IMG/VR virus record: IMGVR_UViG_3300046804_000438 | Coordinates: 1-40,370 of that record | Direction: 5' to 3' (one strand) | Source of the DNA: a virus | DNA: 40,370 bases | In this document: positions 16,473 to 24,270 of the stretch, piece by piece | Numbering within the stretch: position 1 is the stretch's first letter | Layout: every line of letters begins with the position of its first letter | Made by a program: the position numbers and the translations under genes | The notes under the pieces: model-generated | The model's database searches: none | Told to the model about the DNA's origin: nothing | Seen by the model: only the letters and a program-made list of their open reading frames with translations

Positions 16473-18723
16473 CTTCTCCCACTTTCGCTACTAGTTTCTG
16501 AATTACATCAAACTCAATCTCACCACTAAGTCCGATGTGTACATTAATTGTAGCAGATTTGATTCGTTCAAACAAGATTTTCTTTGACAGAGGTACCCTA
16601 ATTAGTTCATCAATCTTACGACTTAACGGACGAGCACCCATCTTGCTATCATAACCTTTTTCAGCTAGATATTCAACAACTGGCTCACTCAAGTTCAATG
16701 TGATATCGTGTACAGACTTCAATGACTTCTTCAAATCTTCTGCAAATTTTACCACAATCTTCTTAATAGCAAGCATATCTAGTTTACCGAACTTACAAAT
16801 CAAGTCAATACGGTTTCTGAATTCTGGTTTAAAGAACTCTTTCAATGCTTTGTCATCTTCACCTGTGCGTTCGTTAGAACCGAAACCGATAACACTACGC
16901 TCACTATCAGCACTACCCAAGTTACTTGTCATAATGACAATTGCGTTCTTAGCATTGACAACTTTACCGTTACTACCAGTGATACGACCTTCGTCTAATA
17001 GTTGCAAGAAGATGTTGAAGATATCGGGGTGTGCCTTTTCAACTTCATCAAACAACAAGATAGCGTGTGGATTCTTGCTCAAGTCATTAATCAAGCGACC
17101 ACCACCTAAGTTACCTTCACCGAAGCCGACATAGCCAGGGGGAGCACCAATCAAACTACTGACACTGAACTTTTCACCGTATTCTGACATGTCATACTTC
17201 ATCAATGGCATGTCTAAGTTCTTACTCAATAGTTTAGCAAGTTCAGTTTTACCTGTACCTGTTGGTCCTAAGAATAAGAAACTAGCAAGAGGCTTAGTCT
17301 CGTTTCCAATGCCTGCGAATGAAACATAGACCCTTTCAAGTACTTTGTCAACTGTTTCTTCTTGACCATACAACTTATCTTTCACATTTGATTCTAAGTT
17401 AACAATACGGTCGCTACGGTCATCGCTCAACTTGTCAGCAGGAACGCCTGTATACTTTTCAACTTGCTCGTAGATAAGTTCTTTAGTAATGATTGCACCT
17501 TTATTTTCTGCTACACGCTGTTTAGCACATGCGGCATCTAACAAGTCAATACTTTTGTCTGGGTTCTTACGATCCTGAATGTAACGGGTTGCACCTTCAA
17601 CTGCGGCTTCAATCGCTTCGTCTGTGATTTCAACACTGTGGAAGTCATTCAATCGTGCTGATAGACCTTTTAGAATACGAACTGTACTTTCTTGACTTGG
17701 TTCGTCAACACTAACTTTGTAGAATCTACGCATCAACGCACGATCCTTTTCGAAGGATTCGTAGAATTCTTCCCATGTTGTGCTAGCGATAACTTTGATT
17801 GTGCCTTTAGTTAGTGCTGGCTTAATCATGTTACTAAAGTCAACACTACCATTCGTTGAACCACCTGCACCCTGCATAGTATGTGCTTCGTCAATGAATA
17901 GAATAGACTTCTTCTTAGTTGCAAGTGCTTCTAATACTGCTTTGACCTTTTCTTCAAAGTCGCCACGATACTTACTACCGGCTAACAATGAACCGATTTC
18001 AAGACTATACAATTCATGACCTTGTAAGAAGTCAGGAACTGACTTCTCAACAATCTTTTGTGCAAGACCTTCTGCAATAGCAGTCTTACCAACACCCGGG
18101 TCACCGACCATCAATACATTACTCTTGAATCGTTTTGCCAATACATTGACAATATCTTCAACTTCTTTTGTACGACCGATTACTGGTTCTAATCTATCTT
18201 CACGAGCCTGTGCTGTAAGATTAATTGTATATTCTTCCAACACTTCATCAGCTTGGTCTTCACTCATGCTTACTTCGTTGTGATTGCTCTTATAGTGTTT
18301 CTGCCAGAAGGGAACAAACTCAGTCTTTGAGAACCCATACTTCAATAGGAAGTAATGTGCGTGACTATTGGTTTCTGCTGAAATACTCAGGTACAAGTCA
18401 ATTGTAGTAATCATTTTACGACCAGTGAACATAACTTGTGTCACTGAACGGTTCATAACACGCTCTAAACTGTTAGTTTTGCGAGGTTGTACTTCTTGAC
18501 CTTGGTCTACATTTACCACGATAGATGTTAAACTATCCAAGTATGCACTAATATCACCCACTAGACCATCTACATTTGTACCGAATTGTTCGATACACTT
18601 CTTAAATGGTCCGTATGTTACTAATGCTAATAATAAATGCTCTACTGTGCAATATTGATGGTTGCGTTGTTTCGCCATCCCAATCGCTTGTTCGATGATG
18701 GATTCGATTTCTGGTGAATGCAC
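16444..18723 (-). CDS. clpA: ClpA-type AAA+ unfoldase
   Basis: 759 residues, almost exactly the length of E. coli ClpA. Order: Clp N-domain (about 1-135), first AAA+ module with Walker A GDPGVGKT (207-214), Walker B ILFIDEAH (274-281) and an arginine-rich motif (DRALMRRF, from 327), second module with Walker A GPTGTGKT (486-493), Walker B LLFDEVEKAH (556-565) and sensor-2 GARPL (696-700). An IGF tripeptide at 612-614, in the position of the ClpP-docking IGL/IGF loop, suggests it can dock to host ClpP; no clpP is seen in the window. No ClpB-type middle coiled-coil is present. The start is GTG at 18723 with AAAGGA upstream. The gene follows the J-protein gene by 24 bases. Confidence 0.95.
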   Translation of the reverse strand: MHSPEIESIIEQAIGMAKQRNHQYCTVEHLLLALVTYGPFKKCIEQFGTNVDGLVGDISAYLDSLTSIVVNVDQGQEVQPRKTNSLERVMNRSVTQVMFTGRKMITTIDLYLSISAETNSHAHYFLLKYGFSKTEFVPFWQKHYKSNHNEVSMSEDQADEVLEEYTINLTAQAREDRLEPVIGRTKEVEDIVNVLAKRFKSNVLMVGDPGVGKTAIAEGLAQKIVEKSVPDFLQGHELYSLEIGSLLAGSKYRGDFEEKVKAVLEALATKKKSILFIDEAHTMQGAGGSTNGSVDFSNMIKPALTKGTIKVIASTTWEEFYESFEKDRALMRRFYKVSVDEPSQESTVRILKGLSARLNDFHSVEITDEAIEAAVEGATRYIQDRKNPDKSIDLLDAACAKQRVAENKGAIITKELIYEQVEKYTGVPADKLSDDRSDRIVNLESNVKDKLYGQEETVDKVLERVYVSFAGIGNETKPLASFLFLGPTGTGKTELAKLLSKNLDMPLMKYDMSEYGEKFSVSSLIGAPPGYVGFGEGNLGGGRLINDLSKNPHAILLFDEVEKAHPDIFNIFLQLLDEGRITGSNGKVVNAKNAIVIMTSNLGSADSERSVIGFGSNERTGEDDKALKEFFKPEFRNRIDLICKFGKLDMLAIKKIVVKFAEDLKKSLKSVHDITLNLSEPVVEYLAEKGYDSKMGARPLSRKIDELIRVPLSKKILFERIKSATINVHIGLSGEIEFDVIQKLVAKVGEDGIIEVTSE

Positions 18724-18743
18724 TATAGTTTCCTTTTAAAATT

Positions 18744-18751
18744 TTATTTAC
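18744..18751 (-). promoter_or_regulatory. Candidate late box before clpA
   Basis: GTAAATAA on the minus strand, overlapping the end of the J-protein gene, 20 bases before the GTG start. It is the same variant as at 14039-14046. Weak on its own. Confidence 0.35.
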
Positions 18752-19548
18752 TTGGTACGACTTTGCAAAATGCTATCAGTTATACGAGAATCTATTTTAT
18801 CAGGAATGAATGGTTTTAGCAAGATTAATTGGTCACCAAATTGACTACTGTTTAGAATGGGTAAGCCTTGACCCGCAATGCGTAGTGTGGCATCTGGTTG
18901 TGTTCCGGGCTTTACATCGACTGTAAATGTTTTACCCGAAATAGTAGTGAACTCAAAATTTGTTCCAGCAATCAAATCCAATACACTAATGCGTTGTGTT
19001 GCTTGTAAGTTTTGTCCAACACGGTCAAACTTAGCATGCGGGTGAACTCTAAAGTCAACTAACAGTATAGCACCTTGAATGATATTATCAAAGCGCATTG
19101 TTTGCCCGTTCTCTACACCTTTAGGTATCTGGACTTTCACAACTTGCACACCGTTAGGTCCTTGCATTTGTAGCATTTGTTCGCCGCCGTTATAAACTTG
19201 TTCTAGTGATACCCAAATAGTTGTGCGGTAGTTTTGTTGGAATGGATTGTGAAATGGTCCGCCGCCACCGCCAAACATTTGACCAATAATATCATTGATA
19301 TCAAAACCTTGAGTATGGAAACTGAATCCACCTGGGAATCCTCCACCAAACTGTTGGCGGGGGTTGTCATACTCTTGTCTCTTTTGTGGGTCAGATAATG
19401 TTTCGTAGGCAGCTTGTACCTTTTGGAACATAGCAGTGTCACCGCCCTTATCTGGGTGATGCACGGCTGCTAGTTTTCTATATGCTTTTTTGATTTCGTC
19501 GGGGGTAGCGTCACGTGCTACCCCGAGTGTTTTGTAATGGTCGCTCAT
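18748..19548 (-). CDS. DnaJ/CbpA-type J-protein
   Basis: 266 residues. The J domain (3-60) has the His31-Pro32-Asp33 loop needed to stimulate DnaK. A Gly/Phe-rich linker follows (about 67-105), then the two C-terminal substrate-binding beta domains ([51 protein letters not shown]). The four CxxC zinc-finger repeats of class A DnaJ are absent, so this is a class B (CbpA-like) protein, a little shorter than the roughly 300-residue norm. No DnaK is encoded in the window, so it presumably acts with host DnaK. No Shine-Dalgarno sequence is visible at ATG 19548; the leader folds into a long hairpin ending at the start codon. Confidence 0.93.
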   Translation of the reverse strand: MSDHYKTLGVARDATPDEIKKAYRKLAAVHHPDKGGDTAMFQKVQAAYETLSDPQKRQEYDNPRQQFGGGFPGGFSFHTQGFDINDIIGQMFGGGGGPFHNPFQQNYRTTIWVSLEQVYNGGEQMLQMQGPNGVQVVKVQIPKGVENGQTMRFDNIIQGAILLVDFRVHPHAKFDRVGQNLQATQRISVLDLIAGTNFEFTTISGKTFTVDVKPGTQPDATLRIAGQGLPILNSSQFGDQLILLKPFIPDKIDSRITDSILQSRTK

Positions 19549-19592
19549 AACATTGATGTTAGCACAGTTTGTGTGCTAAGTCAATATTTATT
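19549..19592 (-). promoter_or_regulatory. Late box plus two-part leader hairpin of the J-protein gene
   Basis: AATAAATA (19585-19592, minus) leads into an inner perfect stem TTAGCACA/TGTGCTAA (19572-19579 and 19559-19566, loop CAAAC) and an outer stem AATATTGA/TCAATGTT (one G-U pair; 19581-19588 and 19549-19556) that abuts ATG at 19548. The outer left arm overlaps the promoter box. No T-run follows, so it is not a terminator. Confidence 0.6.
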
Positions 19593-20208
19593 ATGCTACT
19601 CCGGCGACCTTTTCTTTTGTTCTGCCGTATGCTGCGATACCTAGAACTGCACCCATTGCAATGTGATACAAACCTGCACCTTGCAATGTTAATGGTTGCC
19701 ATTGACTTGTTACTGAACCATGACTCATTGCTTGCAACACTGACCATAATACTGGGAAGATAACAAAGTCACAAGTACATGTCAACATATAGATCCAACC
19801 CATCATTGGGCGCATCTTCTTGTTGATCCAATCTGTTGCGTCTTTATCAAGTGCTACAGTGGACTCGCCACCTTCACTCATAGCACCACCGCCGCTCTTT
19901 AATAAGTCTGCTGGGTTGTGTTGTTGTGCCATTGATCCTGCTCCTGGAACTGACGGACTTGCTCCGAAACTGCTAGTTGTTGTAGATGTTGATGTTGTAG
20001 AACTAAAGCTGCCGGCGGCACCGAAGCCTGTTGCTTGAGGTACGCTAGGTGTTGTTGTGCTAGTTGTTGCATTTCCGAATCCTCCTCCGAATGAACTGCC
20101 TGTTGGGAACGCTGACACAGCCGGGTCTGCTGCCAACGCTTCGTGATGGTCATCATCAGTTGCGATTGGGGTTTCTGTTCCTGCTTTTCTTGCTAATAAT
20201 GTTGCCAT
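19591..20208 (-). CDS. Putative holin with low-complexity N-terminal half
   Basis: 205 residues. Residues 1-100 are Ser/Thr/Gly/Ala-rich low complexity. A short charged stretch with KKMRPMMGW (130-137) leads into a first membrane segment (about 136-158) and a second (about 173-194) separated by a short loop, ending RTKEK. The Arg-Pro before the first segment and the Gly-rich second segment resemble the phage/GTA 3-TM holin family, so pore formation in the inner membrane at lysis is plausible. Two Cys lie in the first segment (TCTCD). The endolysin is about 8 kb away. A structural membrane protein is the main alternative. It ends inside the late box of the J-protein gene. Confidence 0.6.
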   Translation of the reverse strand: MATLLARKAGTETPIATDDDHHEALAADPAVSAFPTGSSFGGGFGNATTSTTTPSVPQATGFGAAGSFSSTTSTSTTTSSFGASPSVPGAGSMAQQHNPADLLKSGGGAMSEGGESTVALDKDATDWINKKMRPMMGWIYMLTCTCDFVIFPVLWSVLQAMSHGSVTSQWQPLTLQGAGLYHIAMGAVLGIAAYGRTKEKVAGVA

Positions 20209-20209
20209 A

Positions 20210-20758
20210 TTATAATCCTGCCTTTGATAAAAAATTCTTTAATACCGAGTCGTGCTCTTTGTATACTTCTTTGTGTGGGATGCCTGCAATTTCACGCATC
20301 TCATTTAATTCTGCTTCTTCTTCACCTTCTGGGTGAGCCTCACGATAGTCGTGTGGGCTAGAAACGATTACTGATTTTAGTACTTCAACATCAGCATCAT
20401 AATCTTCGCCGTTAACAGTAACAGTCCATTCAGTTAGTTTAATATCAGTCAAAGTTTCTAAGTCCTGTAATAATTCAACGATGCGTTCTGCTGACTTTGA
20501 ACGTCTAGGCATCTCAACGAACACTAAGTTCTTGCCCGGTACATATTCACCTTCACTTACTTGTGCATCTAGTACCCAATCATACCCACGCTCGAACCAA
20601 TCAGTTAAATCTTGACTGGCTTGTTGTCCTCTTACGATGAATGCTAATGTAACAATTTCATCATCAGTACCTGCTTTAGCGGAATACTCATCTACTGATA
20701 AAGTAGAGATAACTTGTCCTGCTAAATCGTGATAATCTAAGTTCTCGTTAAGTTGCAT
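20210..20758 (-). CDS. Conserved-looking unknown protein, 182 residues
   Basis: An acidic protein (especially the HPEGEEEAELNEM stretch) without signal or membrane segments. It has a mixed alpha/beta pattern, with ERIVELLQDLETLTDIKLTE in the middle. I do not recognise a family. Its ATG overlaps the upstream stop by one base (TAATG) and its stop precedes the holin candidate by one base, so it is in one translational unit with both neighbours. The C-terminal KNFLSKAGL is basic. A virion or packaging role is possible from its place among late genes. Confidence 0.75.
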   Translation of the reverse strand: MQLNENLDYHDLAGQVISTLSVDEYSAKAGTDDEIVTLAFIVRGQQASQDLTDWFERGYDWVLDAQVSEGEYVPGKNLVFVEMPRRSKSAERIVELLQDLETLTDIKLTEWTVTVNGEDYDADVEVLKSVIVSSPHDYREAHPEGEEEAELNEMREIAGIPHKEVYKEHDSVLKNFLSKAGL

Positions 20759-21378
20759 TACATTGCTCCTGGCATCGGGATAGCTCCTGCAGCAGGGGCA
20801 GCAGGAGCGGGTGCTCCCATACCTTGGTCAGCTGGTGCTTGACCTTCATTTTCTTCAGTACCTGCTTTATCTAGATCCTCGTCATACGCATCATCTAGTT
20901 CTTCTAGGTCTAATGTCTCTCCTGCTAGGTCAATTGAACCTTCACGGATATCGTTCATTAGTTCTTTTGGAATCTCAATACGAACTAACCAAACCCACTT
21001 CTTAACCATCTTAGGATAAACTGTTCCTGCTTGGAAGTCATCGTGACTTTCTAATTTTACTGGAACTTCAATCTGTGTTTTCTTAAAGTGAATCATGCAG
21101 TCTAAGTGTAATAGACGCTTGCCACCTCTTGGGTCTGGCATTAGATTCTCTGGGTACATAAAGATACACGCTACGGTGTATTTCTTAATCTTTGGACCAT
21201 CCACTAACTCACCTAGAATCCAGTTCTTGTAAGCATATAGGTCTGCTTCATCCAACACACGCTCAAAGTCCAATAATGTGCTGATTGAGCCGTCGCTGGT
21301 ATAGATACCTTTGATGGTATCAATGATATTTTCATAGTCAATATCGTTGAAAAAGTCGTCTGCTGGTAGTTTGCTCAT
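20758..21378 (-). CDS. Unknown protein, 206 residues, Pro/Ala-rich tail
   Basis: A globular part of about 150 residues with repeated beta strands (KIKKYTVACIFMYPENLM; LLHLDCMIHFKKTQIEVPVKLES; VKKWVWLVRIEIPKELM) and then an acidic linker and an Ala/Pro/Gly/Met-rich tail (APAPAAPAAGA). No family recognised. There is no ribosome site; GATAAATA at 21383-21390 lies only four bases before ATG, predicting a leaderless late mRNA, while a second box at 21439-21446 would give a longer RNA with the start codon in a stem. Confidence 0.75.
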   Translation of the reverse strand: MSKLPADDFFNDIDYENIIDTIKGIYTSDGSISTLLDFERVLDEADLYAYKNWILGELVDGPKIKKYTVACIFMYPENLMPDPRGGKRLLHLDCMIHFKKTQIEVPVKLESHDDFQAGTVYPKMVKKWVWLVRIEIPKELMNDIREGSIDLAGETLDLEELDDAYDEDLDKAGTEENEGQAPADQGMGAPAPAAPAAGAIPMPGAM

Positions 21379-21413
21379 GTTGTATTTATCATTCTTGCAA
21401 TGATTGTGAGCAA
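21371..21413 (-). promoter_or_regulatory. Late box within nested inverted repeats over the start codon
   Basis: GATAAATA (21383-21390, minus) sits between the arms TTGCTCA (21407-21413) and TGAGCAA (21371-21377, overlapping the ATG). A smaller perfect stem, ATCATT/AATGAT (21400-21405 and 21389-21394), is nested inside and overlaps the box. Confidence 0.55.
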
Positions 21414-21438
21414 TTAAGAAAGTTTGGGGTTAGCTTAA

Positions 21439-21446
21439 TATTTATC
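21439..21446 (-). promoter_or_regulatory. Second, upstream late box for the 206-residue gene
   Basis: GATAAATA on the minus strand, 49 bases upstream of the box at 21383-21390. RNA from here would contain both arms of the 21371-21413 repeat. Confidence 0.45.
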
Positions 21447-21454
21447 AAAATCCC

Positions 21455-21545
21455 TTGCGTTTAAAGTACACTACTTGATAAGGATCAATAGTCTTTAAAT
21501 ATTACTGAGTGGTATGAGCACTCGGCTCTACAAAAGGAGAATACT
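21455..21545 (+). promoter_or_regulatory. phoH leader: candidate promoters, hairpin and ribosome site
   Basis: TTGCGT (21455-21460) and TGATAA (21476-21481) make a weak sigma-70-like pair with a 15-base spacer. TTAAATAT (21495-21502) is a weaker match to the late box. A hairpin CTGAGTG/CACTCGG (21505-21511, 21519-21525; one G-U) precedes the strong site AAAAGGAGA before TTG at 21546. Which promoter is used cannot be told. Confidence 0.4.
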
Positions 21546-22331
21546 TTGAGCAAGCGAAAAACTAGCGCATTACGCAAAACAGAACAAGACACACGTTACT
21601 CACACAGCAAAAAACAGGACAGTCAGCAAACATTCTACGTAAATGAAAATAAGACAATAAATTTCAATCAAACCCGCGCTAAAGTTGACAAAAGACCGAT
21701 TACTCTGGTCCCTAAGTCAGTCAATCAAGAAAAATACATCCTAGCACTCACTGATGAGACTACAGACATTGTAGTAGTCGGTGGACCTGCAGGTACAGGT
21801 AAGACTTATCTTGCTATGTTAGCAGCTATCAAGGCTCTAAAAGCAGGTGAGACAGACCGTATTATCTTGACTAGACCTGCGGTAACAGTAGATGATGAAC
21901 AACATGGTTTCTTACCAGGTGACATTAATCAGAAGATGGAACCTTGGACTAGACCACTGTTGGACGTGCTTAGAGAGTATTATACGGCAGCGGAAATCGC
22001 CCACATGCTAGAAGAACAGATAGTGGAAATTGCACCCCTAGCATTTTGTCGAGGTCGAAACTTTAAAAATAGCTGGATAATCTTAGATGAAGCTCAAAAT
22101 GCAACACCTGGTCAACTCAAAATGATTATGACCCGTATCGGCGTTAACAGTAAGATTGTAATTACTGGTGACATTGAACAAGCCGATAGAAAAACAGCCG
22201 ACAATGGGCTAATGGACTTACAAAATCGATTGAGAAAGGGGGTGATTCCAGGGTTGCAACTATGCCACTTTGAACTAAAAGATGTTCAAAGACACCGCAT
22301 CATTGAGCATGTACTTCGCTTGTACGCTTAA
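21546..22331 (+). CDS. phoH: PhoH-like P-loop ATPase
   Basis: 261 residues and the only plus-strand gene. Walker A GGPAGTGKT (79-87), Walker B IILDEAQ (178-184) and an ITGD sensor (206-209) with DRILTRPAV-like and ENGL/ADNGL segments identify the PhoH family, an ATPase possibly linked to RNA metabolism and very common in aquatic phages; its phage function is unsettled. The first 50 residues are Lys/Gln-rich and probably disordered. The start is TTG, fixed by AAAGGAGA six bases upstream and the lack of an ATG before the P-loop. No Pho box was seen. It is convergent with the clamp-loader operon and shares its terminator. Confidence 0.93.
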   Translation: MSKRKTSALRKTEQDTRYSHSKKQDSQQTFYVNENKTINFNQTRAKVDKRPITLVPKSVNQEKYILALTDETTDIVVVGGPAGTGKTYLAMLAAIKALKAGETDRIILTRPAVTVDDEQHGFLPGDINQKMEPWTRPLLDVLREYYTAAEIAHMLEEQIVEIAPLAFCRGRNFKNSWIILDEAQNATPGQLKMIMTRIGVNSKIVITGDIEQADRKTADNGLMDLQNRLRKGVIPGLQLCHFELKDVQRHRIIEHVLRLYA

Positions 22332-22334
22332 TCA

Positions 22335-22357
22335 AAAAGGGGCTTAGTGCCCCTTTT
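22335..22357. terminator. Bidirectional terminator between phoH and the clamp-loader operon
   Basis: A perfect 9-base stem AAAAGGGGC/GCCCCTTTT (22335-22343, 22349-22357) with a 5-base loop, A-rich on the left and T-rich on the right, so it can end transcription from both sides. The stop codon of the minus gene overlaps it. Confidence 0.88.
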
Positions 22358-22607
22358 ATTCGCCTTGTAGTTTTTCTAACTCGGCAATGTAATCTGGATA
22401 AATCTGTCGATAATGTTCGACAATGATATCCCAATTCGTTTGTACAACCTGTCCTTGTACAACACTCTTTTGAACTTTCTTTTCTTTAAAGTCTAAGATG
22501 ATGTTTGCTGTGGTAAGGTCACGTTCTTTAAGATTTTTTACAATCTCAACTTGCTCATCAATCTTGCCGTCAGGCTTTCTTATGTATGTAATTACTAGAT
22601 ATCTCAT
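22356..22607 (-). CDS. Conserved small protein after gp44, unknown function
   Basis: 83 residues: a beta strand (RYLVITYIRKPDG), a second strand (DEQVEIVKNL), then NIILDFKEKKVQK and a C-terminal helix (YPDYIAELEKLQGE). I recall similar proteins beside replication genes in T4-like cyanophages, always of unknown function. It is far too short to be a normal gp62 clamp-loader subunit, although it occupies the place after gp44 where gp62 stands in T4. ATG is directly after the gp44 stop. Confidence 0.75.
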   Translation of the reverse strand: MRYLVITYIRKPDGKIDEQVEIVKNLKERDLTTANIILDFKEKKVQKSVVQGQVVQTNWDIIVEHYRQIYPDYIAELEKLQGE

Positions 22608-22608
22608 A

Positions 22609-23532
22609 TTAACTCGTCAATTCTACTATTGTTGCTGCCAAACTAATCTCAGGAATTCCCACGAGACTTAAGTTAGCTAATCCGTTTCTAATGATAATGA
22701 TGCTTGCATCACGCTTTTCATTAGTATTGCCCCACAAATCTAAGTTGTTATACATCCAACGATAGATATCTTCTAATCGTGTAGGATACATACCTAGATA
22801 CTGCAATAGTTGCTGACGACCTTCTAAGACTTTACCTTTTTTGAACAACTCAGTTGCTTCAAACAATAGTTCATCTTCGCCGTTGCCACTATCCACTGGT
22901 GGTAACAATTTACCTGTGCTACTATTTACTTGAATTTGATTCAAACACTTACGCAAGTCTGGATATGTAGCATCTACATAGCTATCCAATACTTCTAAAT
23001 CAAACTCTACATTCTCACTTACTAATACAGTTGCGGCTCTTGCTGTAAATTCAGTCTTATCTGTTTTAGTGATTCTAAACTCGTGACAGCGAGACTTTAA
23101 TGCTGGAATGATTCTATGCTCATAGTTACAAGTAAGAATGAATCGTGCAGTCATGTGATATGCTTCCATATCATTACGCAATGCTGCCTGACCAGCTGGA
23201 GTCAAATAGTCTGCTTCGTCTAAGAGAACAACTTTGAACTTACCAAAGGGCATAGTTTGAACAAAGCCAACAATCTTGTTACGAACAACATCAACACTAT
23301 TTTCACGACTTGCGTTGATTTCTAAGATATCGAATTCTTCAACACCTAGTTCTTTCATCAACACTTTTGCTAGTGTAGTTTTACCTGTACCGGGTTCTCC
23401 TGACAATAACAAGTGAGGGATAGATTCATTCTCAATCCAGCCTGTTACTTGTTGTTTTTGTCGTTCGTCCACAAAAACATAATCTTCTACAGATTGTGGG
23501 CGATACTTCTCTACCCATAATTGATTGTTCAT
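22609..23532 (-). CDS. 44: Sliding-clamp loader ATPase subunit (T4 gp44-like)
   Basis: 307 residues (T4 gp44 is about 319). RFC-type AAA+ protein: LWVEKYRPQSVEDY at the start, Walker A GEPGTGKT (45-52), Walker B VVLLDEAD (101-108), sensor-1 FILTCNYEHRI (131-141) and the Ser-Arg-Cys motif at 147-149 (LKSRCHEF) that supplies the arginine finger. The C-terminal third is the oligomerisation collar. It loads the sliding clamp on DNA for replication and, in T4, for late transcription. The start overlaps the upstream stop by four bases (ATGA). No gp62, clamp gp45 or polymerase gp43 is visible in the window. Confidence 0.95.
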   Translation of the reverse strand: MNNQLWVEKYRPQSVEDYVFVDERQKQQVTGWIENESIPHLLLSGEPGTGKTTLAKVLMKELGVEEFDILEINASRENSVDVVRNKIVGFVQTMPFGKFKVVLLDEADYLTPAGQAALRNDMEAYHMTARFILTCNYEHRIIPALKSRCHEFRITKTDKTEFTARAATVLVSENVEFDLEVLDSYVDATYPDLRKCLNQIQVNSSTGKLLPPVDSGNGEDELLFEATELFKKGKVLEGRQQLLQYLGMYPTRLEDIYRWMYNNLDLWGNTNEKRDASIIIIRNGLANLSLVGIPEISLAATIVELTS

Positions 23533-23891
23533 CGCTTCAACGCCTCTAAAGTCATAATTTTACTAAGTGCATCACCCAAGTCAGCATCACTCGGAATCAA
23601 GTGTAGTGCTTGTGTATTCTGGTCTTTTCTTTCATCGTAGTAAGAATATTCTACAATGTGTCCACCTGTTGCTGGATACAATCTAAACACTAGTGGAGAT
23701 TGATTTAAGTTAACATGATTTCCATCACTAGCCATATCAGATTTGTTAATACCGATTCTAGTTCCTCTAGGTCCCCGTGGTCTAGCAACTAAGCCTACTT
23801 GATTAGCGAAACCCGTTTCTTCGCGGGCCTGTTTTTCTGCTGTTTCAACTTCACTGATGCCGTTATACAGCCACTTAAAAAACCATTTCAT
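23529..23891 (-). CDS. Unknown small protein upstream of gp44
   Basis: 120 residues using ATG at 23891, preceded by AAGG at 7 bases; a GTG at 23906 would add five residues and overlap the GroES gene, and is less likely. The N-terminus KWFFKWLYNG is amphipathic, followed by a charged helix, then LVARPRGPRGTRIG and a beta-rich C-terminal half (PLVFRLYPATGGHIVEYSYYDER). No family recognised; the tight packing between groES and gene 44 makes it part of that operon. Confidence 0.75.
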   Translation of the reverse strand: MKWFFKWLYNGISEVETAEKQAREETGFANQVGLVARPRGPRGTRIGINKSDMASDGNHVNLNQSPLVFRLYPATGGHIVEYSYYDERKDQNTQALHLIPSDADLGDALSKIMTLEALKR

Positions 23892-23892
23892 A

Positions 23893-24270
23893 TTATACCT
23901 TATCACTAAATGTCAAATCATTGACGGGTTCATCTGATACGAGTAGTATATCATTTAAATCTACTCGGCGTATAGTCTTTTTACCCTCTTCGTCCTCAAT
24001 GTTGACTCCGCGAGTCCAACGACCATGACTAATGCAAATCCATTTACCCGGAACTAACTCTGGGTTAGTTTGGTTAGGACCAACAGCATAAATCTTTGCC
24101 CATCGTGGGCGAATACCCGCTGACTTCATATCATCGTTTGGTAGTACAATACCACCATGTGTGATACGCTCGTCAAATGTCATGTCACATACAATAACAT
24201 GCTCACCTACAGGTTTGAATTGGCTCTTGTTGAACTTATGTGGTTCAAATGCTAACTTTAGTTCGGTCAC
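23893..24270 (-). CDS. GroES/Hsp10-like co-chaperonin (T4 gp31 analogue)
   Basis: 125 residues, longer than bacterial GroES (97) by about 18 N-terminal residues and some loop insertions, close to T4 gp31 (111). FKPVGEHVIVCDMTFDERI aligns with the GroES start; HGGIVLP at 38-44 matches the mobile loop GGIVL that docks on GroEL; AKIYAVGPNQ and LVPGKWICISHG match the barrel strands, and DLNDILLVSD matches the conserved end. It would cap host GroEL to fold phage proteins, as gp31 does for the T4 capsid protein. GTG start at 24270 overlaps the upstream TGA (GTGA). No groEL in the window. Confidence 0.85.
   Translation of the reverse strand: MTELKLAFEPHKFNKSQFKPVGEHVIVCDMTFDERITHGGIVLPNDDMKSAGIRPRWAKIYAVGPNQTNPELVPGKWICISHGRWTRGVNIEDEEGKKTIRRVDLNDILLVSDEPVNDLTFSDKV

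Noticed and set aside
19559-19579. Hairpin before the J-protein gene as a terminator
   Set aside because: No T-run follows on either strand, and it is located between a promoter box and a start codon.
21439-21481. TTATCAA/TTGATAA dyad in the divergent region as an operator
   Set aside because: Only seven bases with a 26-base gap in AT-rich DNA; it overlaps promoter-like boxes that explain the same sequence.
22356-22607. gp62 clamp-loader subunit
   Set aside because: Position after gp44 fits, but 83 residues is much too short and no gp62 motif was seen.
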